DNA of 64,000 nt, taken from positions 62,001 through 126,000 of the forward strand of contig NTHE01000015.1 in assembly GCA_002551355.1 (NCBI GenBank), read 5' to 3'. The notes under the pieces were generated by a model. It was not told the origin of the DNA. It worked only from the letters and a program-made list of their open reading frames with translations, and did not search any database. The DNA comes from Streptomyces sp. man185. GTDB lineage: Bacteria > Actinomycetota > Actinomycetes > Streptomycetales > Streptomycetaceae. This document shows, piece after piece, positions 54,001 to 63,452 of this stretch. Both the position numbers and the translations under genes were made by a program. How positions within the stretch are numbered: the first letter of the stretch is position 1; every line of letters starts with the position of its first letter.

Positions 54001-54561
54001 ATGACGAGGACGGTGTACGCGCGGGTGGAGAGCCCGCTGGGCGAGCTGCTGCTGGTCGGCGAGGCGACGGCATTGGACGGGACCAAAGGAGCCGCCGGGA
54101 ACGGCGAGGCCGCCCCGGCCGGTGGCGTGCGGCTGCATTCGTTGTCCGTGCCCGGGCAGAAGGGCGGCGCGGTCGTCCAGGACGACTGGCAGCACGACCC
54201 GGAGGCGTTCGCGGAGGTCGCCCGGCAGTTGGAGGCGTACTTCGCGGGGCGCTCGAAGCGGTTCGACGTACCGCTCGCCGAGAGCGTGGGCACGGAGTTC
54301 CAGCGGCGGGTCTGGGCGGTGCTGGAGTCGCTCCCTTACGGGAGCACGGTGTCGTACGGGGAGGTCGCGGCGCAGGTCGGGGCCTCGGGCGCCGGAGTGC
54401 GGGCGGTGGGCACCGCGATCGGGCGCAATCCGCTGCTGGTCGTGCGGCCGTGCCACCGGGTGATCGGGGCGGACGGGGCGTTGCGGGGGTACGCGGGCGG
54501 GCTGGAGCGCAAGAAGCTGCTGCTGGGGATCGAAGGCGGGGCGGGGCGGTCCGAGCCGTGA
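54001..54561 (+). CDS. ogt: Methylated-DNA-protein cysteine methyltransferase
   Basis: 186 residues. Suicide repair of O6-alkylguanine by transfer to Cys151 in VVRPCHRVIG. The helix-turn-helix segment VSYGEVAAQVGASGAGVRAV and the N-terminal ribonuclease-like domain are present, with a Gly/Ala-rich insert near residues 27-42. Stop and start overlap with alkB by four bases (GTGA), so the two repair proteins are coupled. Confidence 0.93.
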   Translation: MTRTVYARVESPLGELLLVGEATALDGTKGAAGNGEAAPAGGVRLHSLSVPGQKGGAVVQDDWQHDPEAFAEVARQLEAYFAGRSKRFDVPLAESVGTEFQRRVWAVLESLPYGSTVSYGEVAAQVGASGAGVRAVGTAIGRNPLLVVRPCHRVIGADGALRGYAGGLERKKLLLGIEGGAGRSEP

Positions 54562-55286
54562 CGCCCACGCCTCCGCCGCCCTCCGACGGCCCTTCCCCCG
54601 GCCTTCCGCCTTCCTCGGACGGCTTGTTCCGGCGTCCTGTGGCCGTCGTCGCGCCGGGTGCCGTCCATGTGCCGGAGTGGCTGTCGGCGGAGCAGCGGGC
54701 GGAGTTGGTGGCGGCGTGCCGTCAGTGGGCACGGGGGCCGGTCCCGTTGCGGCACACCGAGCTGCCGGGCGGCGGAGTGATGTCGGTGCGGACGGTGTGC
54801 CTGGGGTGGCACTGGCAGCCGTACCGGTACGCGCGAACGGCTGACGATGTGAACGGCGCCCGGGTGGCCGCGTTCCCCGACTGGCTGGGCGACCTGGGGC
54901 GGGCGGCGGTTGCCGAGGCGTACGGGGACGAGGGCGCGGCGGAGTCGTTCGCACCGGATACCGCGCTGATCAATTTCTACGACGACGCCGCGCGGATGGG
55001 GATGCACCAGGACAAGGAGGAGCGGTCGAGCGCTCCTGTGGTGTCGTTGAGCATCGGGGCGAGATGTGTGTTCCGCTTCGGGAACACGGAGGGACGCGGG
55101 CAGCCGTACACGGATGTGGAGTTGGCGTCCGGGGATCTGTTCGTCTTCGGCGGGCCGTCGCGTTTCGCGTTCCACGGGGTGCCGAAGGTGTACGCGGGAA
55201 CGGCCGACCCGGCAGCGGGGATGCGGGCCGGCCGGTTGAACCTGACCTTGCGGGAGACCGGGATGGGGTCACGCGACGCGCGGTAG
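54558..55286 (+). CDS. alkB: AlkB-type alkylated nucleic-acid dioxygenase
   Basis: 242 residues. Fe(II)/2-oxoglutarate enzyme that removes methyl groups from 1-methyladenine and 3-methylcytosine. Iron ligands His150 and Asp152 (MHQDKEE) and His206 (FAFHGVPK); 2-oxoglutarate binding by RLNLTLRE from Arg226; LINFYDD precedes the first ligand. The GTG start at 54558 overlaps the ogt stop; the frame is open further upstream as an ogt shadow. The N-terminal 20 residues are Pro/Ser-rich. Confidence 0.92.
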   Translation: MTPTPPPPSDGPSPGLPPSSDGLFRRPVAVVAPGAVHVPEWLSAEQRAELVAACRQWARGPVPLRHTELPGGGVMSVRTVCLGWHWQPYRYARTADDVNGARVAAFPDWLGDLGRAAVAEAYGDEGAAESFAPDTALINFYDDAARMGMHQDKEERSSAPVVSLSIGARCVFRFGNTEGRGQPYTDVELASGDLFVFGGPSRFAFHGVPKVYAGTADPAAGMRAGRLNLTLRETGMGSRDAR

Positions 55287-55358
55287 AGCGGGACGCGCAG
55301 CAGAGCGGTGTGGGCCCGATGTCTGGCGGGCTCCGTGGGCGTCCCCCGGCCCCCCGGG

Positions 55359-55631
55359 TCAGCGGCGGTCGCGGGAGTGGCCGAACAGCAGGCGGTAGGC
55401 GATCAGCAGGACCAGGGACCCGGCGATGGCGGCGATCCAGGTCGCGGTGTCGTAGAAGTCGTTGCTGATGGGGCGGTCGAGCAACTGGCTGGAGAGCCAG
55501 CCGCCGACGAAGGCCCCGGCGATGCCGATGAGGGTGGTGCCGATGATGCCGCCCGGGTCACGTCCCGGGAGGAGGATCTTGGCTATGAGTCCGGCGAGCA
55601 GGCCGAGAATGATCCAACTGATGATGCCCAT
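55359..55631 (-). CDS. GlsB/YeaQ/YmgE family membrane protein
   Basis: 90 residues with three hydrophobic segments: MGIISWIILGLLAGLIAKIL, GGIIGTTLIGIAGAFVGGWL and WIAAIAGSLVLLIAYRLLF. Small stress-associated membrane protein once called transglycosylase-associated; function not established. Downstream of htpX and yccF-like genes on the same strand. Confidence 0.88.
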   Translation of the reverse strand: MGIISWIILGLLAGLIAKILLPGRDPGGIIGTTLIGIAGAFVGGWLSSQLLDRPISNDFYDTATWIAAIAGSLVLLIAYRLLFGHSRDRR

Positions 55632-55731
55632 GTCGCTGCACCTACCCCTTGCTTCGTCTTGAAATCCAAGACGTGGCGGGCAGGCGTTCGGTTGCTCGGG
55701 CGTTCGCCGGACTCGGTCGGTCGGTCGGGAT

Positions 55732-56124
55732 CTAGCGGGTGACGAAGGGCTGGTCCGTGGGGACGATCTCCTTGCCGAAGGGCATGAGGGAGACGGGGAT
55801 CAGCTTGAAGTTGGCGATGCCCAGAGGGATCCCGATGATCGTGATGCACAGCGCGATGCCGGTGGTGATGTGGCCGAGGGCGAGCCACCAGCCGGCGAGG
55901 ACCAGCCAGAGGACGTTCCCCACGCACGAGGGCGAGCCGGCGTCCCGGCGGTCGACGACGGTGTAGCCGAACGGCCACAGGGCGTAGACGCCGATCCTGA
56001 AGGCGGCGAGCCCGAAGGGGATGCCGATGATGGTGATGCAGAGCAGGACGCCCGCGAGCAGATAGCCGAGGAACATCCAGAATCCGCAGAGGATCAGCCA
56101 GATGACGTTCAGGATGGTTTTCAC
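55732..56124 (-). CDS. YccF-domain membrane protein
   Basis: 130 residues with an internal duplication: [16 protein letters not shown]...LWPFG and [20 protein letters not shown]. Four predicted membrane segments; function unknown. The GTG start at 56124 overlaps the htpX stop by four bases, so translation is coupled. Confidence 0.88.
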   Translation of the reverse strand: MKTILNVIWLILCGFWMFLGYLLAGVLLCITIIGIPFGLAAFRIGVYALWPFGYTVVDRRDAGSPSCVGNVLWLVLAGWWLALGHITTGIALCITIIGIPLGIANFKLIPVSLMPFGKEIVPTDQPFVTR

Positions 56125-56984
56125 GGGCGATGACCTGCCATCTGTTCTAGTCGGGCGATGCGCTCCGCCATCGGCGGATGTGTCGAGAACATTTTCGCCA
56201 TCCCCTGGCCGGGGCGGAAGGGATTCGCGATCATCATGTGGCTCGCGGTCTCGATCCTCGGCTCGGGCGGCAGCGGGAGCTGTTTCGTCCCCGCGTCGAG
56301 CTTGCGCAGGGCACTGGCCAGAGCCAGCGGGTCCCCGGTGAGCTGGGCCCCGGAGGCATCGGCCTCGTACTCGCGGGAGCGGCTGACGGCCAGCTGGATG
56401 ACGGAGGCGGCGAGCGGCCCCAGGATCATGATCAGGAGCATGCCGAGGAGGCCGGGCCCCTCGTCGTCGTTGGAGCGGCCCACCGGGATGAGCCAGGCGA
56501 AGTTGACCAGGAACATCACGACGGAGGCGAGGGCTCCGGCGACGGACGAGATGAGGATGTCCCGGTTGTAGACATGGCTCAGCTCGTGGCCGAGGACGCC
56601 GCGCAGCTCGCGTTCGTCGAGGATCTGGAGGATGCCCTCGGTGCAGCAGACGGCGGCGTTGCGCGGGTTGCGGCCGGTGGCGAACGCGTTGGGCGCCTGT
56701 GTCGGGGAGATGTAGAGGCGCGGCATGGGCTGACGGGCAGCCGTGGAGAGCTCGCGGACGATGCGGTAGAGCTGCGGTGCCTCGAATTCGCTGACGGGAC
56801 GGGCGCGCATGGCCCGCAGGGCGAGCTTGTCACTGTTCCAGTAGGCGTACGCGTTGGTGCCGACGGCTACGACGAGCGCGACGACGAGGCCTGTACGTCC
56901 GAAGAGACTGCCGATGACGATGATGAGTGCGGACAGTCCCCCGAGGAGTACGGCGGTCTTCAGCCCGTTGTGCCGGCGGTGCAC
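56121..56984 (-). CDS. htpX: Membrane zinc metalloprotease HtpX
   Basis: 287 residues. M48 family protease for damaged membrane proteins. Two N-terminal helices ([35 protein letters not shown]), the zinc motif HELSH in [14 protein letters not shown], and the third ligand in [13 protein letters not shown] start at 56984 preceded by GGAGGG; an upstream in-frame ATG at 57038 lacks homology. First gene of a pair with the YccF gene. Confidence 0.92.
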   Translation of the reverse strand: MHRRHNGLKTAVLLGGLSALIIVIGSLFGRTGLVVALVVAVGTNAYAYWNSDKLALRAMRARPVSEFEAPQLYRIVRELSTAARQPMPRLYISPTQAPNAFATGRNPRNAAVCCTEGILQILDERELRGVLGHELSHVYNRDILISSVAGALASVVMFLVNFAWLIPVGRSNDDEGPGLLGMLLIMILGPLAASVIQLAVSRSREYEADASGAQLTGDPLALASALRKLDAGTKQLPLPPEPRIETASHMMIANPFRPGQGMAKMFSTHPPMAERIARLEQMAGHRP

Positions 56985-57237
56985 GGTACGCCCTCCAAGT
57001 GGTGCAGCAGGGGAACCCTTTGCATGGTGGTGCTCCACTCCCCAGTGGAGCCTCCTGTACTGGTCAACGCCAGGCGAGAGGAGCTAGTTCCCTTGTGCGT
57101 GCGGCCGGAGGGCGGGGGTCGTGCCGCGTGTTCGCGCCGGTCGGGCCCTCGGCCCCGTACGGAGTGGCGCTGGGCCGTACGGGTGGCGGGGCGTCATTGT
57201 GGCGCGGTGGTACCGATGGTGCCGGTGGTGCCGGGCG

Positions 57238-57705
57238 TCAGTGCTGCTGGGCGGGGAGCTTGGCCAGGGAGAGGGCCTCGGGGTCGGGCTCGACCTCGCT
57301 GGTGCAGTGGCCGCAGCGGGAGGCGACGGCGGGGATCTCGCTGAAGCAGCGCGGGCAGTCGCGGAGGGCGGCCTTGATGTCGACGGCCTCCTCTTCCTGC
57401 TCCTTGGTGAAGCGGTTCTGCACCTTGGCCATGGGGACCACGACGCAGAAGTAGAGGACCCCGGCGGTGATCAGGAAGGCGATCGCGGCGGCGATGAAGA
57501 GTCCGTAGGGGAACACGACGCCGTCGACCTCGTAGGAGGCCTTGCTGAAGTCTCCGGTGCCCCGGGTGGCGAGACCGATCAGCGGGGTGATGAAGGCGTT
57601 GCTGAAGCCCGTGACGACGGCGGTGAAGGCGGCCCCGACGGCCAGACCGATCGCCATCGAGATGACGTTCCCGCGCAGGATGAAGTCCTTGAACCCGTTC
57701 AGCAC
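57238..57705 (-). CDS. mscL: Large-conductance mechanosensitive channel with zinc-ribbon tail
   Basis: 155 residues. MscL core: FKDFILRGNVISMAIGLAVG (helix 1), the periplasmic loop, and GLFIAAAIAFLITAGVLYFC (helix 2); it releases solutes on osmotic down-shock. After the cytoplasmic helix (to about 113), a zinc ribbon with Cys117, Cys120, Cys131 and Cys134 (CPRCFSEIP ... CGHC) is added. GTG start at 57705 with GAGGGA upstream. Confidence 0.9.
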   Translation of the reverse strand: MLNGFKDFILRGNVISMAIGLAVGAAFTAVVTGFSNAFITPLIGLATRGTGDFSKASYEVDGVVFPYGLFIAAAIAFLITAGVLYFCVVVPMAKVQNRFTKEQEEEAVDIKAALRDCPRCFSEIPAVASRCGHCTSEVEPDPEALSLAKLPAQQH

Positions 57706-57821
57706 TGCTCTGTCTCCCTCTTGTCCCCGACGTGTGCACGCCGAATACGTGACGTATGCAGCCAAGACCATGCCCTGTGGCGGGGGCCGTCGGCAAACCG
57801 ATCTTCCGGGCGCTGGAGGGG

Positions 57822-59396
57822 TCAGAAGAGGCTGACGGAGGCGAAGCGCAGGACGGCCTGCGGGGCCCCGGAGAGCAGGATTCCGGCGGCGGTGGTGAGC
57901 ACGATCGCCGTGGTGAGCGGGGCGGGAGCGCGGAATCGGCGGGGCAGGGTGGAGGCCGGGACTCCGGTTCCCGCCTCGGCCCTTTCCGGGGCTCCGTCCG
58001 GTGCACGGAAGAGGATCGCGGTCCACTGAAGGTAGTAGTAGAGGGCGATCACCACGTTGACGGCCATGACGACGGCGAGCCAGCCGAGGCCCGCGTCGAC
58101 CGCCGCGGAGAAGACGGTGACCTTCGCGAAGAGCCCGATGATGCCGGGCGGCAGCCCGGCCAGGCAGAGCAGGAAGAACCCGAGGGCCAGGGCGGCGAGG
58201 GGGCGGGTGGCGTACAGGCCCCGGTAGTCGGAGAGCCGGTTGCCCGGGTGCGTACGGGCGACCAGGGCGGCGACCGCGAACGCGCCCAGGTTCACGACGG
58301 CGTACATGAGGGCGTACGCCACGGTGGAGCCGATCTGTTCGTCGCTGGAGTACGCGGCGGCGGCGATCGGGACCAGGAGGTAGCCGGCCTGGGCGACGGA
58401 GGACCAGGCGAGGAGCCGGACGGCGCTGCGGGCGCGGTCGGCCTTCTGGCGGACGGCCGCGACGTTGCCCACGGTCATGGTGAGCGCGGCGAGGACGGCG
58501 AGGGCGGGCCCCCAGACGTCCGCGTGGGAGGGGAACGCGATGACGGTCACCAGAATGAGGCCCGAAAACCCGACGGCCTTCCCGACGACGGAAAGATAGG
58601 CGGCGATCGGGAGGGGTGCGCCGACGTAGGTGTCGGGGACCCAGAAGTGGAAGGGCGCCGCGGCGGTCTTGAAGGCGAAGCCGACGAGCGTGAGGGCCAC
58701 ACCGGTCTTGGCGAGGGTGTCGAGCACCGGGGGTACGTCGTCGAGGCGGGTGGCGATCTCGGTGAGGTGCAGGGTGCCGGTCGTCGCGTACACGAAGCTG
58801 ACGCCGAGCAGCATGACGGCGGTGGCGACGACGGAGGAGAGAAAGAACTTCAGCGCGGCCTCGGAGGAGCGCCGGTCGCCGCGCTTGATGCCGACGAGAG
58901 CGAACGCGGGCAGCGAGGCGACTTCCAGGGCGACGACGAGCGTGGCCAGGTCGCGGGAGGCGGGCAGCAGGGCGGCCCCGGCCGCGGAGGCCAGGAGCAG
59001 GAACCAGTACTCCCCCGCCGGCAGCTTGCGGGTGTCGTCGAGCGAGAGCAGGACGGTGAGGAACGCGCCGCCGAGGACGAGAGCCTGGATGACGACGGTG
59101 AAGTGGTCGGCGGTGTAACTGCAGGCCTGGGCGCCGGCGGTGACGCAGAAGGTGGACCGGTCTCCGGTCCGCAGGGGGATCAGGAACGCCAGGGCGGCGG
59201 CGAGGGCGGTGAGGGCGCCGTAGCCGAGGAGCCGCTTGCGGTGCGCCGGCAGGAACAGGTCGGCGACGAGGACGACCAGGGCGGCCAGCGCGGTGAGGGT
59301 GGGGGGCGCGATGGCGAGCCAGTCGATGGACTGGACGACGCTGGGGGCGTCGGCCGCGACGAGGCTTCCGGCGGTGGTGCTGAGGTCCGCGGTCAC
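57822..59396 (-). CDS. nuoN: NADH-quinone oxidoreductase subunit N
   Basis: 524 residues, about 14 helices, antiporter-like proton-pumping subunit of complex I. Conserved features: ALEVASLPAFALVGIKRGDR, the helix-7 segment AFKTAAAPFHFWVPDTYVGA and a proline-broken helix LAGLPPGIIGLFAKVTVF. The GTG start at 59396 overlaps the nuoM stop (GTGA). Last gene of the nuo operon. Confidence 0.96.
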   Translation of the reverse strand: MTADLSTTAGSLVAADAPSVVQSIDWLAIAPPTLTALAALVVLVADLFLPAHRKRLLGYGALTALAAALAFLIPLRTGDRSTFCVTAGAQACSYTADHFTVVIQALVLGGAFLTVLLSLDDTRKLPAGEYWFLLLASAAGAALLPASRDLATLVVALEVASLPAFALVGIKRGDRRSSEAALKFFLSSVVATAVMLLGVSFVYATTGTLHLTEIATRLDDVPPVLDTLAKTGVALTLVGFAFKTAAAPFHFWVPDTYVGAPLPIAAYLSVVGKAVGFSGLILVTVIAFPSHADVWGPALAVLAALTMTVGNVAAVRQKADRARSAVRLLAWSSVAQAGYLLVPIAAAAYSSDEQIGSTVAYALMYAVVNLGAFAVAALVARTHPGNRLSDYRGLYATRPLAALALGFFLLCLAGLPPGIIGLFAKVTVFSAAVDAGLGWLAVVMAVNVVIALYYYLQWTAILFRAPDGAPERAEAGTGVPASTLPRRFRAPAPLTTAIVLTTAAGILLSGAPQAVLRFASVSLF

Positions 59397-61057
59397 GACT
59401 TGCCTCCTGCGAGGAGCTTCTGCACGGCCGGGTCGGTGAGGCCGAGGAGGACGGCGGGCCAGAGACCGGCGAGGACGGTGAGCGCGGCGAGCGGGGTCCA
59501 GGCTGCGGCTTCGTACGTCTGGATGTCGGCGAGCTGCGGGGTGGTGGCCGTTCGCACTCCGGCGGGCCCGGACGGCACGGGGTCGTCCGCCGGTCGCGAG
59601 GCCGGCTCGTCGGGCGACAGCCGGGAGTGGGGTGCGTGCTCGCCCATGCAGACGCGGCGGACGACGATGAGCATGTACGCGGCGGTGAGCAGGGTGCCGA
59701 ACGCCCCGATGGCCATGAAGGTGCGGAACGCGGAGCGGCTGAGGCCTTCCGCCGGGCTGTACGCGCCGAACAGGGTGAGCATCTCGCCCCAGAATCCGGC
59801 GAGTCCGGGCAGTCCGAGCGAGGCGACGGCCGCGAAGGCGAGCAGCGCGCCGAGACGGGGCGCGCGGCCGTAGAGGGCGGCCCCGGTCGCTCCGGCGAGG
59901 GTGTCGAGGTCGGCGGTGCCGTAGCGGTCCTTGATCGCGCCGACCAGGAAGAACAGCAGGCCGGTGATGAGGCCGTGGGCGATGTTGGCGAAGAGCGCGC
60001 CGTTGACTCCGGTGGGGGTCATGGTGGCGATGCCGAGCAGGACGAAGCCCATGTGACCGACGGACGAGTACGCGATGAGCCGCTTGAGGTCGCCCTTGGC
60101 GCCGGTACGGGCCAGGGCCAGGCAGGCGAGGGATCCGTAGACGATGCCGACGACGGCGAACGCGCCGAGGTAGGGCGCGAAGGTGTGCATGCCGTCCGGG
60201 GCGACGGGGAGCAGGATCCGGACGAACCCGTACGTTCCCATCTTCAGCAGGACACCCGCGAGGAGCACGGATCCGACGGTGGGGGCGGCGGTGTGGGCGT
60301 CGGGGAGCCAGCTGTGCAGGGGCCACATCGGGGTCTTCACGGCGAGCCCGAGACCGATCGCGAGTACGGCGATGACCTGCACGGATGTGGTGAGGCCGCG
60401 GCCGTTGTCAGTGGCGAGTGCCACCATGTCGAAGGTGCCGCTCTTCAGACCGATGAGGAGCAGGCCGAGCAGCATGACGACCGAGCCGAGCAGCGTGTAG
60501 AGGATGAACTTCCAGGCGGCCGCCTGCCGTTGGTCGCCGCCCCAGCGGGCGATGAGGAAGTACATCGGGATGAGGACCATCTCGAAGGCGAGGAAGAAGA
60601 GCAGCAGGTCGAGGACGGCGAAGGTGGCGAGGGTGCCGGATTCCAGGACGAGGACGAGGGCGACGAAGGCCTTCGGTGAGGGGCCCGCGGGCAGCTTGAA
60701 GTAGCTGTACAGCGCGCAGAGGAAGGTCAGCAGCGCGGTCAGGACCAGGAGGGGGAGCGAGATGCCGTCGATGCCGAGGTGGATGCGGACGTCGAGCGCC
60801 GGGATCCAGCTGATGTCGGTGGTCGCCTGCATCGTGGCGGGGTGGTCGTGGTCGAAGCCGACGGCCAGGACGATCGCGGCGATCAGGACGGCGCCGGTGA
60901 CGGTCACGCCGTGGCGGAGCACGGCCTGGTCGGGGTTCTTCCCCTTGAGCCCGGGCGGGGCGGGGAGCAGGGCCGCGGCGGCGCCGAGGAGCGGGGCGAC
61001 GACGATGAACGCCAGAAGGAACTGCATCACGGACGGGCTGATATCGATCACGGTCAC
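59393..61057 (-). CDS. nuoM: NADH-quinone oxidoreductase subunit M
   Basis: 554 residues, antiporter-like subunit. LAFEMVLIPMYFLIARWGGD contains the key Glu of helix 5; LAVKTPMWPLHSWLPDAHTA contains the helix-7 Lys; GLPGLAGFWGEMLTLFGAYS is near the end. A Pro/Asp-rich cytoplasmic insert lies at about 475-510. GTG start at 61057 overlapping the nuoL stop. Confidence 0.96.
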   Translation of the reverse strand: MTVIDISPSVMQFLLAFIVVAPLLGAAAALLPAPPGLKGKNPDQAVLRHGVTVTGAVLIAAIVLAVGFDHDHPATMQATTDISWIPALDVRIHLGIDGISLPLLVLTALLTFLCALYSYFKLPAGPSPKAFVALVLVLESGTLATFAVLDLLLFFLAFEMVLIPMYFLIARWGGDQRQAAAWKFILYTLLGSVVMLLGLLLIGLKSGTFDMVALATDNGRGLTTSVQVIAVLAIGLGLAVKTPMWPLHSWLPDAHTAAPTVGSVLLAGVLLKMGTYGFVRILLPVAPDGMHTFAPYLGAFAVVGIVYGSLACLALARTGAKGDLKRLIAYSSVGHMGFVLLGIATMTPTGVNGALFANIAHGLITGLLFFLVGAIKDRYGTADLDTLAGATGAALYGRAPRLGALLAFAAVASLGLPGLAGFWGEMLTLFGAYSPAEGLSRSAFRTFMAIGAFGTLLTAAYMLIVVRRVCMGEHAPHSRLSPDEPASRPADDPVPSGPAGVRTATTPQLADIQTYEAAAWTPLAALTVLAGLWPAVLLGLTDPAVQKLLAGGKS

Positions 61058-63054
61058 GACCCCGCGTTGACGTTGGCGAAGACGACGGCGGCGATCGCCA
61101 GGACGAGGGACCCGGCGAGCAGGGCGCTGACGTAGGTCTGCACGTTGCCGGTCTGGGCCCGGCGGACGGCGGTGCCGAGGAGGCGGGTGACGGCGCCCGT
61201 TCCGTTGACGTAGGTGTCGACGACCTCGCGGTCAAGGAAGCGGACGAGGCGGGCGGCTACCCGGACGGGCCGGACGAACAGCGCCGTGTAGAGGGCGTCG
61301 AGGTGGAAGCCGGTGACCGCGTGGCGGTGCAGCGGGCCCAGCAGGAGCCTGCCGGGGTCGGCCGGGTCGGGGGCGTCCGCGATGGTGCCGTAGGCGGCGG
61401 TGTGGGACGTCATGGCCTCGGCTTCGACGAGGGCGGGTTCGGCGTCCGGGTGGGCGGCCACGGCCCCGATGGGCGTGCGGGCGGCGAGGGCGGTGGTGTG
61501 CCGCCACGCGCCGTAGGTGACGAGGGCGCCGACGAGCGTGACGCCGATCGAGAGGACGGCGGTGGTGAGGGACGGCGTGAGGCCGTGCCCGTCGAACCAG
61601 TCGCCGATCACACCGGCGGTGAGGCCGAAGCCGATGGTGGGGACGGCCAGGATCCACAGGACGGAGGTCATGGCGATGGGCTGCTTGCCGTGGTCGGGGA
61701 CGTCGGCGCCGCGGCCCCGGAAGGCGAGGAGCCAGAGGCGTACGGCGTAGGCGGCGGTCAGGACGGCGGCGAGGAGCCCGGCGAGCAGGATCGTCCAGCC
61801 GGCCGCGGCCGGGGCGACGGTCCGGTCCCCCAGCGCGGTGTGCTCGGCGGCGACGAGGACGGCTTCCTTGGAGAAGAAGCCGGCGAACGGCGGGATGGCG
61901 GCCAGCGCGAGGAGCGCGACGGTCATCGTCCAGTAGGCGTCCGGGATACGGCGGGCGAGGCCTCCCATCCGGGACATGGCGGCGAGTGAGTTGGTGCCGG
62001 CGGCGTGGATGACGACGCCCGCGGCGAGGAAGAGGACGGCTTTGAACGCACCGTGCGAGATCAGGTGGAAGACGGCGGCGCCCCGGTCGCCGACGGCGAG
62101 GGCGCCCGACATGTAGCCGAGCTGACCGATCGTCGAGTAGGCGAGGACGCGTTTGATGTCGTCCTGGGCGAGGGCGGCGAGCCCGGATCCGATCATCGTG
62201 ACGGCGGCCATCACGGCGAGGATGACGAGCGCCGCGCCGGAGGCGGCGAAGACGGGCAGCAGGCGGGCCACGAAGTAGATGCCGGCGGCGACCATCGTCG
62301 CGGCGTGGATGAGCGCGGAGACGGGGGTGGGGCCGGCCATCGCGTCGGGCAGCCACGTGTGCAGGGGGAACTGCGCTGACTTGCCCGCGACGCCCGCGAG
62401 GAGCAGCAGGGCGATGAGGGTCGGATGGTCGAGTCCGCCGTGGCCGACGGCGGCGAGGATCTCGGTGATCCGGAAGCTGCCGGTGTCGGCGGCGAGCGCG
62501 AACAGACCGATCAGGAAGGGGACGTCGCCGAGCTTGGTGACCAGGAAGGCCTTGAGGGAGGCGGCCCGGGCCTCGGGCGTCTCCCAGTAGTGGCCGACGA
62601 GGAAGTACGAGCAGATGCCCATGATCTCCCAGCCGACCAGGAGCACCATCAGGTCGCCGGAGTAGACGACCAGGAGCATCGCGGAGGTGAAGAGGGAGAC
62701 GAGGGCGGCGTAGGAGGGGTAGCGGGCGTCGTCGCGGAGGTAGGCCGTGGAGTAGAGCTGTACGCAGGTGGCGACGACGGCGACGAGGACGGCGACGAGG
62801 ACGGCGAAGCCGTCGAGGTGCAGTGCCAAGTCGATCGGGACCGACCCGGTGGGCGTGAGCTGGGTCGCGGCGTCGATGGCCCGGCCGCCGCTCTGGCGGA
62901 CGGCGACGATCACGGCGAGGACGGCCGCGGTGAGGACCGGGAGGATCGCCAGCGGGCGGACGAACCCGGGGGCGGTGCGGCCGACGGCGAGCCCGGCGAG
63001 CGCCCCGAGGAACGGGAGGAGGGGGACGAGGGCGGCGAGGGTCGTGGTGGTCAC
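61054..63054 (-). CDS. nuoL: NADH-quinone oxidoreductase subunit L
   Basis: 666 residues, the distal antiporter-like subunit with a long lateral helix at the C-terminus. [20 protein letters not shown] and [20 protein letters not shown] are the typical proton-channel motifs. GTG start at 63054 overlapping nuoK by four bases. Confidence 0.97.
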   Translation of the reverse strand: MTTTTLAALVPLLPFLGALAGLAVGRTAPGFVRPLAILPVLTAAVLAVIVAVRQSGGRAIDAATQLTPTGSVPIDLALHLDGFAVLVAVLVAVVATCVQLYSTAYLRDDARYPSYAALVSLFTSAMLLVVYSGDLMVLLVGWEIMGICSYFLVGHYWETPEARAASLKAFLVTKLGDVPFLIGLFALAADTGSFRITEILAAVGHGGLDHPTLIALLLLAGVAGKSAQFPLHTWLPDAMAGPTPVSALIHAATMVAAGIYFVARLLPVFAASGAALVILAVMAAVTMIGSGLAALAQDDIKRVLAYSTIGQLGYMSGALAVGDRGAAVFHLISHGAFKAVLFLAAGVVIHAAGTNSLAAMSRMGGLARRIPDAYWTMTVALLALAAIPPFAGFFSKEAVLVAAEHTALGDRTVAPAAAGWTILLAGLLAAVLTAAYAVRLWLLAFRGRGADVPDHGKQPIAMTSVLWILAVPTIGFGLTAGVIGDWFDGHGLTPSLTTAVLSIGVTLVGALVTYGAWRHTTALAARTPIGAVAAHPDAEPALVEAEAMTSHTAAYGTIADAPDPADPGRLLLGPLHRHAVTGFHLDALYTALFVRPVRVAARLVRFLDREVVDTYVNGTGAVTRLLGTAVRRAQTGNVQTYVSALLAGSLVLAIAAVVFANVNAGS

Positions 63055-63452
63055 GTGGCGGCCTCTGCCTTCTTCGTCTTCCCTGTGTTCTCGTCCGCCT
63101 GCCCGAGGGGCGGTTCCGCGCCGTCGGTGTCGGCCTCGTCGGGGAGCGTCTCGGCGGTGTCGCGGAGCCGGTCGATGTCGGAGGTGCCCCGGTTGCGGTA
63201 GACGGCCAGGACGATCGCGAGGCCGATGCCGATCTCGGCCGCGGCGATGGCGATGGTGAAGAGCGTGAGGGCCTGGCCGGAGTGGAGGGTGTCGCGGAGC
63301 CAGACGTCGAAGGCGACGAGGTTGAGGTTGACGGCGTTGAGCATCAGCTCGACGGACATCAGGACCAGGATCGCGTTGCGGCGCGCGAGGACGCCGTAGA
63401 GGCCGATGCAGAAGAGGAGGGCGGCGAGCACGGCGGGATAGGCGAGGTGCAT
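63051..63452 (-). CDS. nuoK: NADH-quinone oxidoreductase subunit K
   Basis: 133 residues with three helices and the conserved Glu residues in [20 protein letters not shown] and [21 protein letters not shown] charged tail of about 35 residues exceeds the E. coli length (100). The ATG at 63452 overlaps the nuoJ stop (TGATG). Confidence 0.96.
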   Translation of the reverse strand: MHLAYPAVLAALLFCIGLYGVLARRNAILVLMSVELMLNAVNLNLVAFDVWLRDTLHSGQALTLFTIAIAAAEIGIGLAIVLAVYRNRGTSDIDRLRDTAETLPDEADTDGAEPPLGQADENTGKTKKAEAAT

